Shown: positions 35,116-43,686 of the stretch, one piece after another
Numbering within the stretch: the stretch's first letter is position 1
Layout of the letters: the number at the start of each line of letters is the position of its first letter
NCBI RefSeq assembly: GCF_022402485.1
Contig: NZ_JAKRSA010000029.1
Coordinates: 84,945 to 132,783 of the forward strand
Source of the DNA: Phenylobacterium sp.
Lineage (GTDB): Bacteria; Pseudomonadota; Alphaproteobacteria; Caulobacterales; Caulobacteraceae
Direction: 5' to 3'
DNA: 47,839 nucleotides
Program-made: the position numbers and the translations under genes
The notes under the pieces: generated by a model
Seen by the model: the letters and a program-made list of their open reading frames with translations, nothing else
The model's database searches: none
Told to the model about the DNA's origin: nothing

Positions 35116-35718
35116 TCAGGCGCCGTCGCCGTCAGGCAGCCGCACATGCACCAGCATCCACTGGAACAGGGCTGTGCGCTGGAAGGTGAAGACCGTGATC
35201 GCTTCAGGGCGTTCGGGGGGGTGGACGGCGAAGCGCACCCGGTCGATCCCCCAGAATCTCAGGGTGGGCAAGGGCTCGCTCAAGGCGGCGGTCAATCCCG
35301 CCAGCCCCTCTGGCGTGGGCGGTTCGGGGGGCGCAGTGCCCGGCATATATCCGCGGGTCAGGTCATAGAGCCCTTCCGGGGCAAGATAGGGCTCCAGCCG
35401 GGCTGGCATGGGGGCCAAGGGCTCCAGGGGTTCGGTAAAGGGCTCCAGCGCCCGGCGCATGGCACCCATGGGATCCCGCCAGATCTCGGCGGCGGGGGAC
35501 TCATTGGCCGGGAGGTCTGGCCGGGCCGGGGCCTGGACCTGATCGCGCAGGCTGGCCCGGACCGCGCGCGCATCCACCATCTGCGCCAGTCCAGCCACGT
35601 CATGGTCACGGGCATTGGCCTTCAGCGCCCGGAACGCAAACCAGGGTGCCAGGGTGAAGGCCAGGCCGAACAGGACCAGGCTGAGCACGAAAATCTGAAA
35701 CAGCTGCCGTCTGACCAT
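35116..35718 (-). CDS. DUF2939 family membrane-anchored protein
   Basis: A 200-residue protein with one N-terminal transmembrane helix (about 8-30, LSLVLFGLAFTLAPWFAFRAL) and a periplasmic domain of the DUF2939 type (FRALKANARDHDVAGLAQMVDARAVRASL, ending TLRFWGIDRVRFAV and ITVFTFQRTALFQWMLVHVRLP). Function unknown for the family. ATG 35718 is preferred; an alternative at 35772 would add 18 residues of basic sequence. It lies 18 bases before the AEC gene in the same direction and could be co-transcribed with it. Confidence 0.75.
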   Translation of the reverse strand: MVRRQLFQIFVLSLVLFGLAFTLAPWFAFRALKANARDHDVAGLAQMVDARAVRASLRDQVQAPARPDLPANESPAAEIWRDPMGAMRRALEPFTEPLEPLAPMPARLEPYLAPEGLYDLTRGYMPGTAPPEPPTPEGLAGLTAALSEPLPTLRFWGIDRVRFAVHPPERPEAITVFTFQRTALFQWMLVHVRLPDGDGA

Positions 35719-35842
35719 GGGTCGGTCGGGTCCCCTCGGCCGGGTTCGCCGGACGCCTGATGACCCTAGCACGGCTCCCCAGCGGTCGCCATTTTCCTCG
35801 CCTGAGAGGGGCGTTAAAGCCTGCAGGGTCTAAAGGGGGAAG

Positions 35843-35871
35843 ATGAGGTCGGAGACGTCCTCCGACCTCAT
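35843..35871 (-). terminator. Hairpin terminator after icd
   Basis: A perfect 11-bp stem (ATGAGGTCGGA at 35843-35853 with TCCGACCTCAT at 35861-35871), loop of seven, located 14 bases past the icd stop. The minus-strand sequence after the stem is C/T-rich (CTTCCCCCTTT), so it can act as a terminator of icd. Confidence 0.75.
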
Positions 35872-35884
35872 TTGAAACATCGGC

Positions 35885-37105
35885 CTAGGCTTGACCCGCC
35901 AGGGCCTTTTCGAGGTTGGCGGCCACCTTGTCGATGAAGCCTTCGGTGGTCAGCCAGCCCTGGGTGTCGCCCACCAGCAGGGCGAGGTCCTTGGTCATGG
36001 AGCCGCTTTCGACGGTGGAGACGCAGACCGCCTCCAGGGTCTTGGCGAAGTGGTCGAGGGCGTCATTGCCGTCCAGCTTGGCCCGGTGCTCCAGGCCCCG
36101 GGTCCAGGCGAAGATCGAGGCGATGGAGTTGGTCGAGGTGCTCTCGCCGCGCTGATGCTGACGATAATGGCGGGTGACAGTGCCGTGGGCGGCCTCGGCC
36201 TCCAGGGTCTTGCCGTCCGGCGTGATCAGCACCGAGGTCATCAGGCCGAGGGACCCGAAGCCCTGGGCCACCTGGTCAGACTGCACGTCGCCATCATAGT
36301 TCTTGGCCGCCCAGATGAAGCCCCCGGACCACTTGAGCGCCGAGGCGACCATGTCGTCGATCAGACGGTGCTCGTAGACGATGCCGGCGGCCTTGTACTG
36401 CGCAGCGTACTTGGCCTCATAGATCTCGGCGAAGATGTCTTTGAAGCGGCCGTCATAGGCCTTGAGGATGGTGTTCTTGGTGGAGAGATAGACCGGGTAC
36501 TTGCGGTTCAGGCCATAGGCCAGGCAGGCCTCGGCGAACTCGCGGATCGAGTCATCCAGGTTGTACATGGCCATGGCCACGCCCGAGCCTGGGTAGTTGA
36601 ACACTTCGCGCTCGATGACATCGCCATTCTCGCCTTCCCAGCGGATGGACATCTTGCCCTTGCCCGGCACCAGGAAGTCGGTGGCCCGGTACTGGTCGCC
36701 GTAGGCATGACGGCCGACGATGATCGGCTGGGTCCAGCCGGGGATCAGGCGCGGAACGTTCTTGCAGATGATCGGCTCGCGGAAGACCACGCCGCCGAGG
36801 ATGTTGCGGATGGTGCCGTTGGGCGAGCGCCACATCTGCTTGAGGCCGAACTCCTCAACCCGGGCTTCGTCCGGGGTGATGGTCGCGCACTTGATGCCGA
36901 CGCCGTACTTCTGGATCGCCTCGGCGGCCTCGATGGTCACCTTGTCGTCGGTCTGGTCCCGATACTCGATGCCCAGGTCGTAATAGGCGATGTCGATGTC
37001 GAGGTAGGGGAAGATGAGCTTGTCCTTGATCATCTTCCAGATGATCCGGGTCATCTCGTCCCCGTCGATGTCTACGACGGGATTGGCGACTTTGATCTTA
37101 GCCAT
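35885..37105 (-). CDS. icd: NADP-dependent isocitrate dehydrogenase
   Basis: Oxidative decarboxylation of isocitrate to 2-oxoglutarate in the TCA cycle. 406 residues of the homodimeric, eukaryote-like (type II) NADP-IDH, typical of alphaproteobacteria. Seen: [18 protein letters not shown] at the N-terminus, the substrate-binding [22 protein letters not shown], the metal-binding Asp region ([21 protein letters not shown]), and the C-terminal [16 protein letters not shown] segment. Ends near a strong hairpin. It is divergent from a short hypothetical gene. Confidence 0.97.
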   Translation of the reverse strand: MAKIKVANPVVDIDGDEMTRIIWKMIKDKLIFPYLDIDIAYYDLGIEYRDQTDDKVTIEAAEAIQKYGVGIKCATITPDEARVEEFGLKQMWRSPNGTIRNILGGVVFREPIICKNVPRLIPGWTQPIIVGRHAYGDQYRATDFLVPGKGKMSIRWEGENGDVIEREVFNYPGSGVAMAMYNLDDSIREFAEACLAYGLNRKYPVYLSTKNTILKAYDGRFKDIFAEIYEAKYAAQYKAAGIVYEHRLIDDMVASALKWSGGFIWAAKNYDGDVQSDQVAQGFGSLGLMTSVLITPDGKTLEAEAAHGTVTRHYRQHQRGESTSTNSIASIFAWTRGLEHRAKLDGNDALDHFAKTLEAVCVSTVESGSMTKDLALLVGDTQGWLTTEGFIDKVAANLEKALAGQA

Positions 37106-37237
37106 AGGCGAGGGGCGCTCCGTGGCGGAATTGAGGGGTTGAGGCCGTATACAAGGCCTGCGCCGGGGCGCAAAGCCAGGATGGACGCAATCGTATCTGA
37201 CACCAGAACGTCATGGCCTGCTGTTAGTTAGGCGCTG

Positions 37238-37618
37238 ATGAATTCCCCGGTTCCCCGTTCGGCCCTGATCGGGGCGCCTGTGCTGCTGATGGTGGCCGAA
37301 CCCTGGGACTATGACGGGCCCCATGGCCGCGGACGGATTCGGGGACAGATCAGCAATTTCCGTAACTTCGGCCCAGACTTGGGACAGAGCCTGACCATTT
37401 CGGTGGCGGGGTTGCGGGTTGCTGGCGCTCCAATTGAGCGTCTGACCGCCTGGCCCTTATTCCCAAGCTCGGCGGATATTCTGCAGGCGCTTTGCGAGCG
37501 CCGGGCCGCGCCCGTCAGGGTCTATGGCGGAGAAAACAGCAGCGTTCGGCTGCGGGGGGCGATTCGGCGGCTGGGACCTGGTCGCCCCGATGGGGTCCAT
37601 GAGGGCGCTCGCCCTTAG
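37238..37618 (+). CDS. Small hypothetical protein
   Basis: A 126-residue protein without recognised family, signal peptide or membrane helix. Its central part (IRGQISNFRNFGPDLGQSLTISVAGLRV) suggests beta strands; the C-terminus is basic and low complexity (RRLGPGRPDGVHEG) and may be longer than the true fold. It is divergent from icd (132-base gap) and converges on the beta-lactamase gene, 18 bases away. The composition is normal for the genome. Support for translation is moderate. Confidence 0.5.
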   Translation: MNSPVPRSALIGAPVLLMVAEPWDYDGPHGRGRIRGQISNFRNFGPDLGQSLTISVAGLRVAGAPIERLTAWPLFPSSADILQALCERRAAPVRVYGGENSSVRLRGAIRRLGPGRPDGVHEGARP

Positions 37619-37636
37619 ATGCCTGAGGTCGTGCGA

Positions 37637-38653
37637 TCAGCGCGCTGCCACCACCACCGCGCGGGCCAGGTCGGCGATGACCGCCTCGCGCTCAGGTTCA
37701 GACAGGGTCGATCCGGACAGGAAGACCGCCACCACATACTGCCGCCCATCCGCCAGGGTGATCAGGCCCATATCATTGGTGGCGGGGTTGAGCCCCTGGT
37801 CGGTCCGACCTGTGCCGGTCTTGTGCGCCAGCCGGGTGCCGGCCGGCAGACCTGCGGCCAGGCGATTGGCGCCGGTGGGGGTGTCTTCCATGATCTTGAG
37901 CAGCCGGGCTGTGGAGGCCTCTGACAGCAGTTCGCCCCGGGCCAGCATGGCCAGGAACAGCAGAGCATCCCGGGGTGTGGTGGTGTCACGGGGGTCGCTG
38001 AGATGTTGCGCCATGGCGGCGCGCCGGACCTCCGGCGCTGTCGCTGCCAGGGCTTCTCGGTAGGCCGCCTCGCTCTTCCAGATCGGCCGGAAGGAGTCGA
38101 GCCCGGCGACTTCAGGCTGCAATTGCCGCTCATAGCGGTCGATGCGCATGTGGTCGATGCCGTGGCTGCGCAGCCATGCCGTGACGGCACCCGGGCCGCC
38201 GATACGGCCCATCAGGACATCTGCGGCGGTGTTGTCGCTGCGCCCGGCGCTGAGGCTCAGGAGCTCTGCCACCGTGTAGCTAAGCCGCCCTGGATAGGCT
38301 TGTGACACGGCGCTGAACGGCGGCGAGAGGTCTTTGTCGCCGACTGTGAGGGTTTCTTCCAGGCTCAGCCGGCCAGCATCCACCTCGGCCAGGACAGCGG
38401 CGGCCAGGGGGGCCTTGAAGACGCTTTGCATGGGAAAGCGATCGCTGCCGTTGATGGCCCACAGTTCACCGTTCTCCAGGTTCATCACTGCGGCACCCAA
38501 GCGGGCCGGCGCGGTCCGAGCGGTCAGATCCGCGCCGGCCTTGTCCAGGTGATGGGCATCCAGGGCCGGGGTGGTGGAGACCGTCTGCGGCAGGTCGGGG
38601 TCACAGGCTGCCACCATGAGCACAGCCATCAGCAGGAGAACTTGTTGCATCAT
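37637..38653 (-). CDS. Class A beta-lactamase
   Basis: Serine beta-lactamase of class A, 338 residues, probably a lipoprotein: the N-terminus ends in a lipobox-like VAAC with Cys17. Motifs: SxxK as SVFK (Ser77, Lys80), SDN in GRSDNTA, the omega-loop Glu in RYERQLQ, and KTG in HKTGTGR. In the omega loop the residue normally Asn170 reads Gln, and an insertion of about 30 residues separates it from RDTTTP. Some subclass A2 enzymes have such insertions. It hydrolyses beta-lactam antibiotics; the spectrum cannot be read. ATG 38653 or the next codon is the start. It is divergent from a methyltransferase gene. Confidence 0.9.
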   Translation of the reverse strand: MMQQVLLLMAVLMVAACDPDLPQTVSTTPALDAHHLDKAGADLTARTAPARLGAAVMNLENGELWAINGSDRFPMQSVFKAPLAAAVLAEVDAGRLSLEETLTVGDKDLSPPFSAVSQAYPGRLSYTVAELLSLSAGRSDNTAADVLMGRIGGPGAVTAWLRSHGIDHMRIDRYERQLQPEVAGLDSFRPIWKSEAAYREALAATAPEVRRAAMAQHLSDPRDTTTPRDALLFLAMLARGELLSEASTARLLKIMEDTPTGANRLAAGLPAGTRLAHKTGTGRTDQGLNPATNDMGLITLADGRQYVVAVFLSGSTLSEPEREAVIADLARAVVVAAR

Positions 38654-38716
38654 GAAATGCTCCGGACAGCAGCGAACCTCTTGCGCGCCGCTGCCCCTAG
38701 GACCCAAAACCCGCAG

Positions 38717-39520
38717 ATGACCTTAAGTTCCTCAACCGCGCCAACCATTATCCTGTCCGCCCCGCAGTTGGCCGAGAACATCGGGGCTGTGGCCCGGGTG
38801 ATGGCCAATTTCGGTCTTGAGGACCTGCGCCTCGTCAATCCCCGTGACGGTTGGCCCCAGGAGCGTGCCTGGGCGTCGGCCTCGGGCGCTGACTGGCCCC
38901 TGAACGGTGCGCAGGTCTTTGGCAGCGTGGCCGAGGCCGTCGCCGACCTGAAGGCTGTGCTGGCCACGACCGCCCGTCCAAGGGAGCTGCAGCTGCCGGT
39001 GATCACGCCCCGGGAGGCTGCGGCCGATCTCGCCAGCCGGGTGGCGGTCGGCCAGAAGGTTGGGCTCCTGTTCGGTGCCGAGCGGGCTGGGCTGGAAACT
39101 GCTGACGTGGCCCTGTGTCAGGCGGTGGTCACAATCCCGGTAGACCCGCGGTTTCATTCCCTCAACCTTGCTCAGGCCGTGGCCTTGACCGCCTATGAGT
39201 GGCGTCTGACCCAGGACGCGGGTCCACCGCCGCGCTTCCGTGACGCCCCACCGCCGGCCGATCAGTCGGCAATGATGGGTCTCTATGGCCACCTGGAGTC
39301 GGAGCTGGACGCCGCCGGCTTCTTCCACCCGCCGGAAAAGCGCCCGTCGATGATTCAGAATCTGCGCTCAGCCTTGGGCCGGGCCAATTTCAGCGATCAG
39401 GAGGTCCGTACCTTCCGCGGCGTGGTGACAGCCCTGTCGCGGGGTCGGGGTCGGGTCCTGGACAAGCTGGCCCGCCAGAAGGCTGAGCGGGAGGCCGGGG
39501 GCGATCTTGAGGGGGCCTAG
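38717..39520 (+). CDS. RNA 2'-O-methyltransferase (TrmJ-like)
   Basis: SPOUT-class RNA methyltransferase (SpoU/TrmH superfamily), 267 residues from ATG 38717. The knot motifs are present: PQLAENIGAVARVMANFGLEDLRLV (motif 1), GLLFGAERAGL (motif 2) and HSLNLAQAVAL (motif 3). The C-terminal extension with HLESELDAAGFF and MIQNLRSALGRA is characteristic of TrmJ, which methylates position 32 of tRNAs. The frame extends upstream by about 97 codons into the beta-lactamase region, but that stretch is not coding. Confidence 0.87.
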   Translation: MTLSSSTAPTIILSAPQLAENIGAVARVMANFGLEDLRLVNPRDGWPQERAWASASGADWPLNGAQVFGSVAEAVADLKAVLATTARPRELQLPVITPREAAADLASRVAVGQKVGLLFGAERAGLETADVALCQAVVTIPVDPRFHSLNLAQAVALTAYEWRLTQDAGPPPRFRDAPPPADQSAMMGLYGHLESELDAAGFFHPPEKRPSMIQNLRSALGRANFSDQEVRTFRGVVTALSRGRGRVLDKLARQKAEREAGGDLEGA

Positions 39521-39591
39521 CCTTGACGCCTGGGCGACTTCCACAGTCATTGGCGATCAATAAGAACCAAGCGTAGGACGGGGAGCGCGCG

Positions 39592-40839
39592 ATGTCGGAA
39601 CCAGATCTGAAAACTGCGGCGATGAAGGCTTGGCTCTATGGCCTGCCGCTGATTGAAATCGCCGCCACCCGGGCCCGCAGCCTGTCCTTTGGCCAAAGCC
39701 TCAACACGGTGGCCCACGTGCGCGCCCTGGCCACCCCGAAGCACCGGGCGGTGACCACGCCGAACAACGACACGCTCTACTCGTCGGCGCAGTTGGACCT
39801 GTCTCAGGGGCCGGTGACGCTCAGCCTGCCCGCCACGGGGGACCGCTATTTCTCCCTGGCCCTGATGGATGCCTATTCCAACAATTTCGCCATTCTGGGA
39901 ACGCGAACCACGGGCCCGAACGGTGGGACCTTCACCCTTGTGGGCCCCAATGCGGCGGCCGAGGGCGCGCACGTGGTCCGTTCGCCCACCAACCATGTCT
40001 GGGCCCTGGCCCGGATCGTAGTCTACAGCGCTTCTGACCTAGAGAGCGCCCAGCAAGTGCAGTCGGGCCTCTCAATCCAGGGGCCCGCCGCCCCGCCGCC
40101 CCCGGCGCCGGTCAAACGCAGCGCGTCTTGGCAGGAGTACTTCACCGCCCTGTCGGCCCTGATGGTGGCCAATACGCCGCCGGTGACCGACCGCGCCCTG
40201 CTGGAGGAGATCGCGCCCCTCGGTCTCGGCGCGGGCTTTGATGCCACGCGCTTTTCCGACGCCGAGGCCGCTGAGATCGAGGCTGGACTGGCGGAGGCCA
40301 GGGTGGCGGTCCGTCGCGGCGGTTTGACCGGCGACACCTTCATCGACGGCTGGTCCTACCCTAGCGCCACTCTTGGGGACTTCGGCCAAAACTATCATTA
40401 CCGCGCCGCCGTAGCCTTGGGGGGACTGGCGGCCCTGCCACCGGTGGAGGCTTTGTACATGCGCGCCCGAGGAGACCAGCCCCGGGCGCTGTATGACGGC
40501 ACGAAGGCCTATCGCCTGCATTTCCCGGCCGGCCGACTGCCGCCGGTGCATTCTTTCTGGTCGCTCAGCCTCTACGAGGCCACGGACGAGGGACAGTTCT
40601 TCTTCGCCGACAATCCCTTGGACCGCTACGCCATCGGCGATCGGACCGAAGGCCTAGTGATCAATGCCGATGGCTCCCTGGACATCTGGATCGGCGCCGA
40701 AAGCCCTGGAGAGGACCTGGAGAGCAACTGGCTGCCAGCGCCGGCGGGGCCCTTCGCCCTGTTCATGCGCACCTATCTGCCCAAGGCCGAACTGCTTGAC
40801 GGCGTCTACCGGCTGCCGCCCATTGAGGCGCTGACCTGA
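39592..40839 (+). CDS. DUF1254/DUF1214 domain protein
   Basis: A 415-residue protein carrying the DUF1254 region (about 10-130, with TPNNDTLYSSAQLDLSQGPV and DRYFSLALMDAYSNNFAILG) and a C-terminal DUF1214 region (about 305-400, with FPAGRLPPVHSFWSLSLYEA, LVINADGSLDIWI and NWLPAPAGPFALFMRTYLP). Many relatives are secreted; here no signal peptide is seen, so it is probably cytosolic. Function of the family is unknown. It is followed by a Tat-dependent SDR gene. Confidence 0.87.
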   Translation: MSEPDLKTAAMKAWLYGLPLIEIAATRARSLSFGQSLNTVAHVRALATPKHRAVTTPNNDTLYSSAQLDLSQGPVTLSLPATGDRYFSLALMDAYSNNFAILGTRTTGPNGGTFTLVGPNAAAEGAHVVRSPTNHVWALARIVVYSASDLESAQQVQSGLSIQGPAAPPPPAPVKRSASWQEYFTALSALMVANTPPVTDRALLEEIAPLGLGAGFDATRFSDAEAAEIEAGLAEARVAVRRGGLTGDTFIDGWSYPSATLGDFGQNYHYRAAVALGGLAALPPVEALYMRARGDQPRALYDGTKAYRLHFPAGRLPPVHSFWSLSLYEATDEGQFFFADNPLDRYAIGDRTEGLVINADGSLDIWIGAESPGEDLESNWLPAPAGPFALFMRTYLPKAELLDGVYRLPPIEALT

Positions 40840-40918
40840 GGCGCGATGCAGAACCAACACACGGTGCCGAGCGGTCCGCCGCGTTGCGCCTTTGCCCCCA
40901 AGCTCCTGGAGATTGCCC

Positions 40919-41794
40919 GTGGCCCTGTCTGACAATGTTCCTTCTCGCCGGGCCCTGATGGCCGGCGGCGTCGGCCTTGCCGCCCTGGCGGCCCAATCGG
41001 CCTCTGCGGCTGATCTCAAGACCCCTGCGGCGGGGGCCAGCGTCATGGCTAGCCACGGTCGCTTCAAGGACAAGGTGGTTCTGATTACAGGTGCCACCTC
41101 GGGCATCGGTCGCGCCACGGCCAAGGCGTTTGCCCTCGAAGGGGCCAAGGTGATGTTCTGCGGTCGTCGAGCCGGGCTTGGCCAGGAGGTGCAGGCCGAG
41201 ATCCGGGCCGCTGGGGGAGAGGCGACCTTCAAACAGGCTGATGTCCGGGTCGAGGCCGAAGTGGCCGCCCTCGTGGCCGCCTGCGTTGAGACCTATGGCG
41301 GGCTCGATATCGCCTTCAACAATGCCGGGATCGCGGGGCGCGCCGGGGACATGGGGGCGGCGTTCAACTGGGCGCTGCATGACGACATCATGGCCACCAA
41401 TGTCGAAGGTGTGGTCCGCTGCATCAACCATCAGGTTCCCGCTCTGAAGGCTCGGGGGGGCGGGTCTATCATCAATACGGCCTCGGTGCTCGGCTATGTG
41501 GGCTCAAGTCCGGTGATGTCCTACGCCATGTCCAAGGCCGCTGTGCTCAGCCTGACTCGCTCAGCGGCCCTGCAGCTGGCCAGTGACAATATCCGGGTGA
41601 ACGCGGTGTCGCCTGGCCCCATCGATACGCCGATGATGGGGGGTGGGGCGGCCCAGGCCTCTGGGGCCCGGACGCCGGCAGGCCGCGCCGGTCAGCCCGA
41701 GGAAGTGGCCTTTGCCGTCATGTATCTGGCTGATGCTGCGGCCAGCTATGTCACCGGCGAAGACTTGCGCGTCGATGGGGGCGTTCGCGCCTGA
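40919..41794 (+). CDS. SDR family oxidoreductase with Tat signal
   Basis: A short-chain dehydrogenase with a twin-arginine export signal. The GTG at 40919 has GGAG seven bases upstream and gives 291 residues. The N-terminus contains SRRALMAGGVGLAALA ending ASAAD, a Tat signal with a cleavage-like AxA. The mature part holds TGATSGIG, NNAG, the catalytic Ser in NTASVLG and the pair YxxxK in SYAMSK, and ends DGGVRA. Rossmann NAD(P) enzymes are normally cytosolic; export folded with cofactor by Tat is known for a few oxidoreductases. It follows the DUF1254 gene by 79 bases. Confidence 0.85.
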   Translation: MALSDNVPSRRALMAGGVGLAALAAQSASAADLKTPAAGASVMASHGRFKDKVVLITGATSGIGRATAKAFALEGAKVMFCGRRAGLGQEVQAEIRAAGGEATFKQADVRVEAEVAALVAACVETYGGLDIAFNNAGIAGRAGDMGAAFNWALHDDIMATNVEGVVRCINHQVPALKARGGGSIINTASVLGYVGSSPVMSYAMSKAAVLSLTRSAALQLASDNIRVNAVSPGPIDTPMMGGGAAQASGARTPAGRAGQPEEVAFAVMYLADAAASYVTGEDLRVDGGVRA

Positions 41795-41879
41795 TTTTTC
41801 AGCAGCAGGGCCCAGGCTCCACCGCGCTTTGCGCGAGTTGATCTTGGACCGACACCCTGTGGGTGTGACATCTTGTCTC

Positions 41880-41888
41880 TGTGGATAA
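41880..41888 (-). promoter_or_regulatory. Consensus DnaA box upstream of ParA-like gene
   Basis: TGTGGATAA on the plus strand is TTATCCACA on the minus strand, the exact DnaA-box consensus. It is 35 bases before the ATG of an orphan ParA-like gene. DnaA can act as a transcription factor in Caulobacter. A small hairpin (ACACCC-TGT-GGGTGT, 41852-41866) lies just upstream. Only one box is seen, so an origin is not implied. Confidence 0.6.
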
Positions 41889-41923
41889 CCTGGCGTTAGG
41901 GTTCCGGCCTTGGGGGAACGCCA

Positions 41924-42616
41924 ATGAAGACAATCGCGGTGATTTCGCGGAAAGGCGGGGCCGGCAAGTCCACGGTGTCGGTCAATCTTGCCGCCGCCCT
42001 AAGGGAGGCTGGCCAGAGAGCTTTGCTGGCTGACGCCGATCCTCTGCGGTCCTCCAGTGAAGCCCTGCGTGCCAATAGCCTTGCGGTGGTGGAAACCTCG
42101 GCCTCAAAGCTGTTTGCCCTGGCCACCGCCTCCAGCCGGAGCGGCGGGGAGGTCCTGGTCATCGACACCCCGGCCTCACCGGAAGCCGACATCGTCGCCG
42201 CCATCAAGGTGGCCGACCTCTGCCTGGTGGTGACCCGGCCGACCTATCTCGATCTGGCCGCAGCCCTAAAGACGATTGATCTTCTGCGGCAGCTCCGCGC
42301 GCCGGGCCTGATCGTGCTCAATCAGTGTCCGTCTCCCCGGCAGGGCCAGGAATCGCGGGTGGTGGCGGGAACCCTGGATGCCCTTAGGTTCGCCGGCATT
42401 CCGGTTTCCCCAATCGCCTTGCGGGTTCGTCAGGCCTATCAGGCGGCCCTCTCCTGCGGTTTGGGGGTCACCGAATGGGAGCCAGCCGGCGCTGCGGCCG
42501 CCGAGACCCGCGCCCTGGCTGACCTGGTACGTGGTCGCCTGCGGGGCGAGACCTCCACCCTGAAGCCCGCCAACGACTCCCTGATCCCCGAGCCTTTAAT
42601 CCTCGCCCAGACCTGA
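41924..42616 (+). CDS. Orphan ParA/MinD-family ATPase
   Basis: A 230-residue P-loop ATPase of the ParA/MinD/Soj superfamily. The deviant Walker A KGGAGKST (residues 10-17) has the signature Lys, and Walker B is VIDTPASPE near 76; VNLAAALREAGQRALLADAD is the classic downstream segment. Such ATPases position chromosomes, plasmids, chemoreceptor clusters or cell-division machinery. No parB-like partner is adjacent. The C-terminal 25 residues are a short tail. A DnaA box precedes it and rpsD follows. Confidence 0.87.
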   Translation: MKTIAVISRKGGAGKSTVSVNLAAALREAGQRALLADADPLRSSSEALRANSLAVVETSASKLFALATASSRSGGEVLVIDTPASPEADIVAAIKVADLCLVVTRPTYLDLAAALKTIDLLRQLRAPGLIVLNQCPSPRQGQESRVVAGTLDALRFAGIPVSPIALRVRQAYQAALSCGLGVTEWEPAGAAAAETRALADLVRGRLRGETSTLKPANDSLIPEPLILAQT

Positions 42617-42648
42617 TGCCGGTGGGGGTGTGGCCCCTTCCCAGCGCC

Positions 42649-42677
42649 TTGACTCTGACCTGGCACCCCGCCATACA
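42649..42677 (+). promoter_or_regulatory. Candidate housekeeping promoter for rpsD
   Basis: TTGACT (42649-42654) and CATACA (42672-42677) are separated by 17 bases, a sigma-70-like arrangement with a good -35 and weak -10. It lies about 125 bases before rpsD and just after the ParA-like gene. Confidence 0.35.
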
Positions 42678-42803
42678 CCGGCCCTTCCCACCGGCGGTTC
42701 ACCGCGCGGTGCGTGATCTATTACGGGTGATGCGGACCCCGCCGTTGAGATCGCGCTTCCACTCTTGGAAGCGCCGGGCCGTGTCGAAGATGAAGAGTGA
42801 ACA

Positions 42804-43421
42804 ATGACCAAGCGTCATTCCGCGAAGTACAAGCTCGACCGCCGTATGGGCGAGAACATCTGGGGCCGCGCCAAGTCGCCGGTGAACCAGCGCTCCTACG
42901 GCCCTGGCCAACATGGCCAGCGTCGCAAGTCCAAGGTTTCTGACTTCGGCCTGCAGCTGCGCGCCAAGCAGAAGCTGAAGGGCTATTACGGCAGCCTGAC
43001 CGAAAAGCAGTTCAGCCGCACCTATACCGAGGCCGCCCGTCGCAAGGGCAACACCTCGGAGAACCTCATCGCCTTGCTGGAGTCGCGCCTGGATGCGGTG
43101 GTCTATCGCGCCAAGTTCGTGCCGACCGTGTTCGCCGCCCGTCAGTTTGTGAACCACGGCCATGTCCTGGTGAACGGCAAGCGCGTGAACATCCCGTCCT
43201 ACCGTGTGAAGGCTGGCGACGTGGTCGAGGTGCGTGAGCGTTCGCGCAACATGGCCCTGGTGCTGGAAGCCATGGCTTCGGCCGAGCGTGAAGTTCCTGA
43301 CTATATCGAAGTCGACGCCAAGGCCCTGTCGGCCAAGTTCATCCGCGCCCCGGAGCTGGCCGAAGTGCCCTATCCGGTGAAGATGGAGCCGAACCTGGTG
43401 GTCGAGTTCTACGCCTCCTAA
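42804..43421 (+). CDS. rpsD: 30S ribosomal protein S4
   Basis: Primary 16S rRNA-binding protein that begins 30S assembly and controls translational fidelity. 205 residues, standard length. Typical features: [25 protein letters not shown] at the start, the RNA-binding S4 domain (about 95-160: [50 protein letters not shown]). A strong terminator follows. It stands alone, not in the alpha operon, as usual in alphaproteobacteria. Confidence 0.98.
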   Translation: MTKRHSAKYKLDRRMGENIWGRAKSPVNQRSYGPGQHGQRRKSKVSDFGLQLRAKQKLKGYYGSLTEKQFSRTYTEAARRKGNTSENLIALLESRLDAVVYRAKFVPTVFAARQFVNHGHVLVNGKRVNIPSYRVKAGDVVEVRERSRNMALVLEAMASAEREVPDYIEVDAKALSAKFIRAPELAEVPYPVKMEPNLVVEFYAS

Positions 43422-43444
43422 GGCGTCTATCTCCTTCGACTTCA

Positions 43445-43474
43445 AAAGGGCCCCGGAGCGATCCGGGGCCCTTT
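43445..43474 (+). terminator. Strong rpsD terminator with GCGA tetraloop
   Basis: A 13-bp perfect stem (AAAGGGCCCCGGA, 43445-43457, with TCCGGGGCCCTTT, 43462-43474) closed by the tetraloop GCGA (GNRA type). The T-tract is short (TTTCTC). It lies 23 bases after the rpsD stop. Confidence 0.9.
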
Positions 43475-43601
43475 CTCGTGTCGGTGGCGCCCGCGAAATC
43501 ATGCAATCAGTGATCCGTCAGTCCGATGCGTTCCTGGCTGGAGCTTATGGTTGACCTCGCATCCCGATCTCACTATTGCGCCATTCAGTCCGGGCCCCTC
43601 T

Positions 43602-43623
43602 GGTCGCGATGGCGGTCGCGATG
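43602..43623. repeat. Short direct repeat in the rpsD-terC gap
   Basis: GGTCGCGATG occurs at 43602-43611 and 43614-43623, 12 bases apart, in the 212-base region between the rpsD terminator and the TerC gene. A GGCGC/GCGCC inverted repeat follows near 43650. No promoter or riboswitch could be assigned with confidence. Confidence 0.35.
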
Positions 43624-43686
43624 ATGTCGGATTTTCTCTCTCCAGGCGCCGACGCAGCGCCGTGACTTTGAGAGGTGCGGGGTCCC

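Noticed and set aside
43475..43686. yybP-ykoY manganese riboswitch in front of the TerC gene
   Set aside because: The region is of the right size and the family association is known, but the conserved core sequences are not visible.
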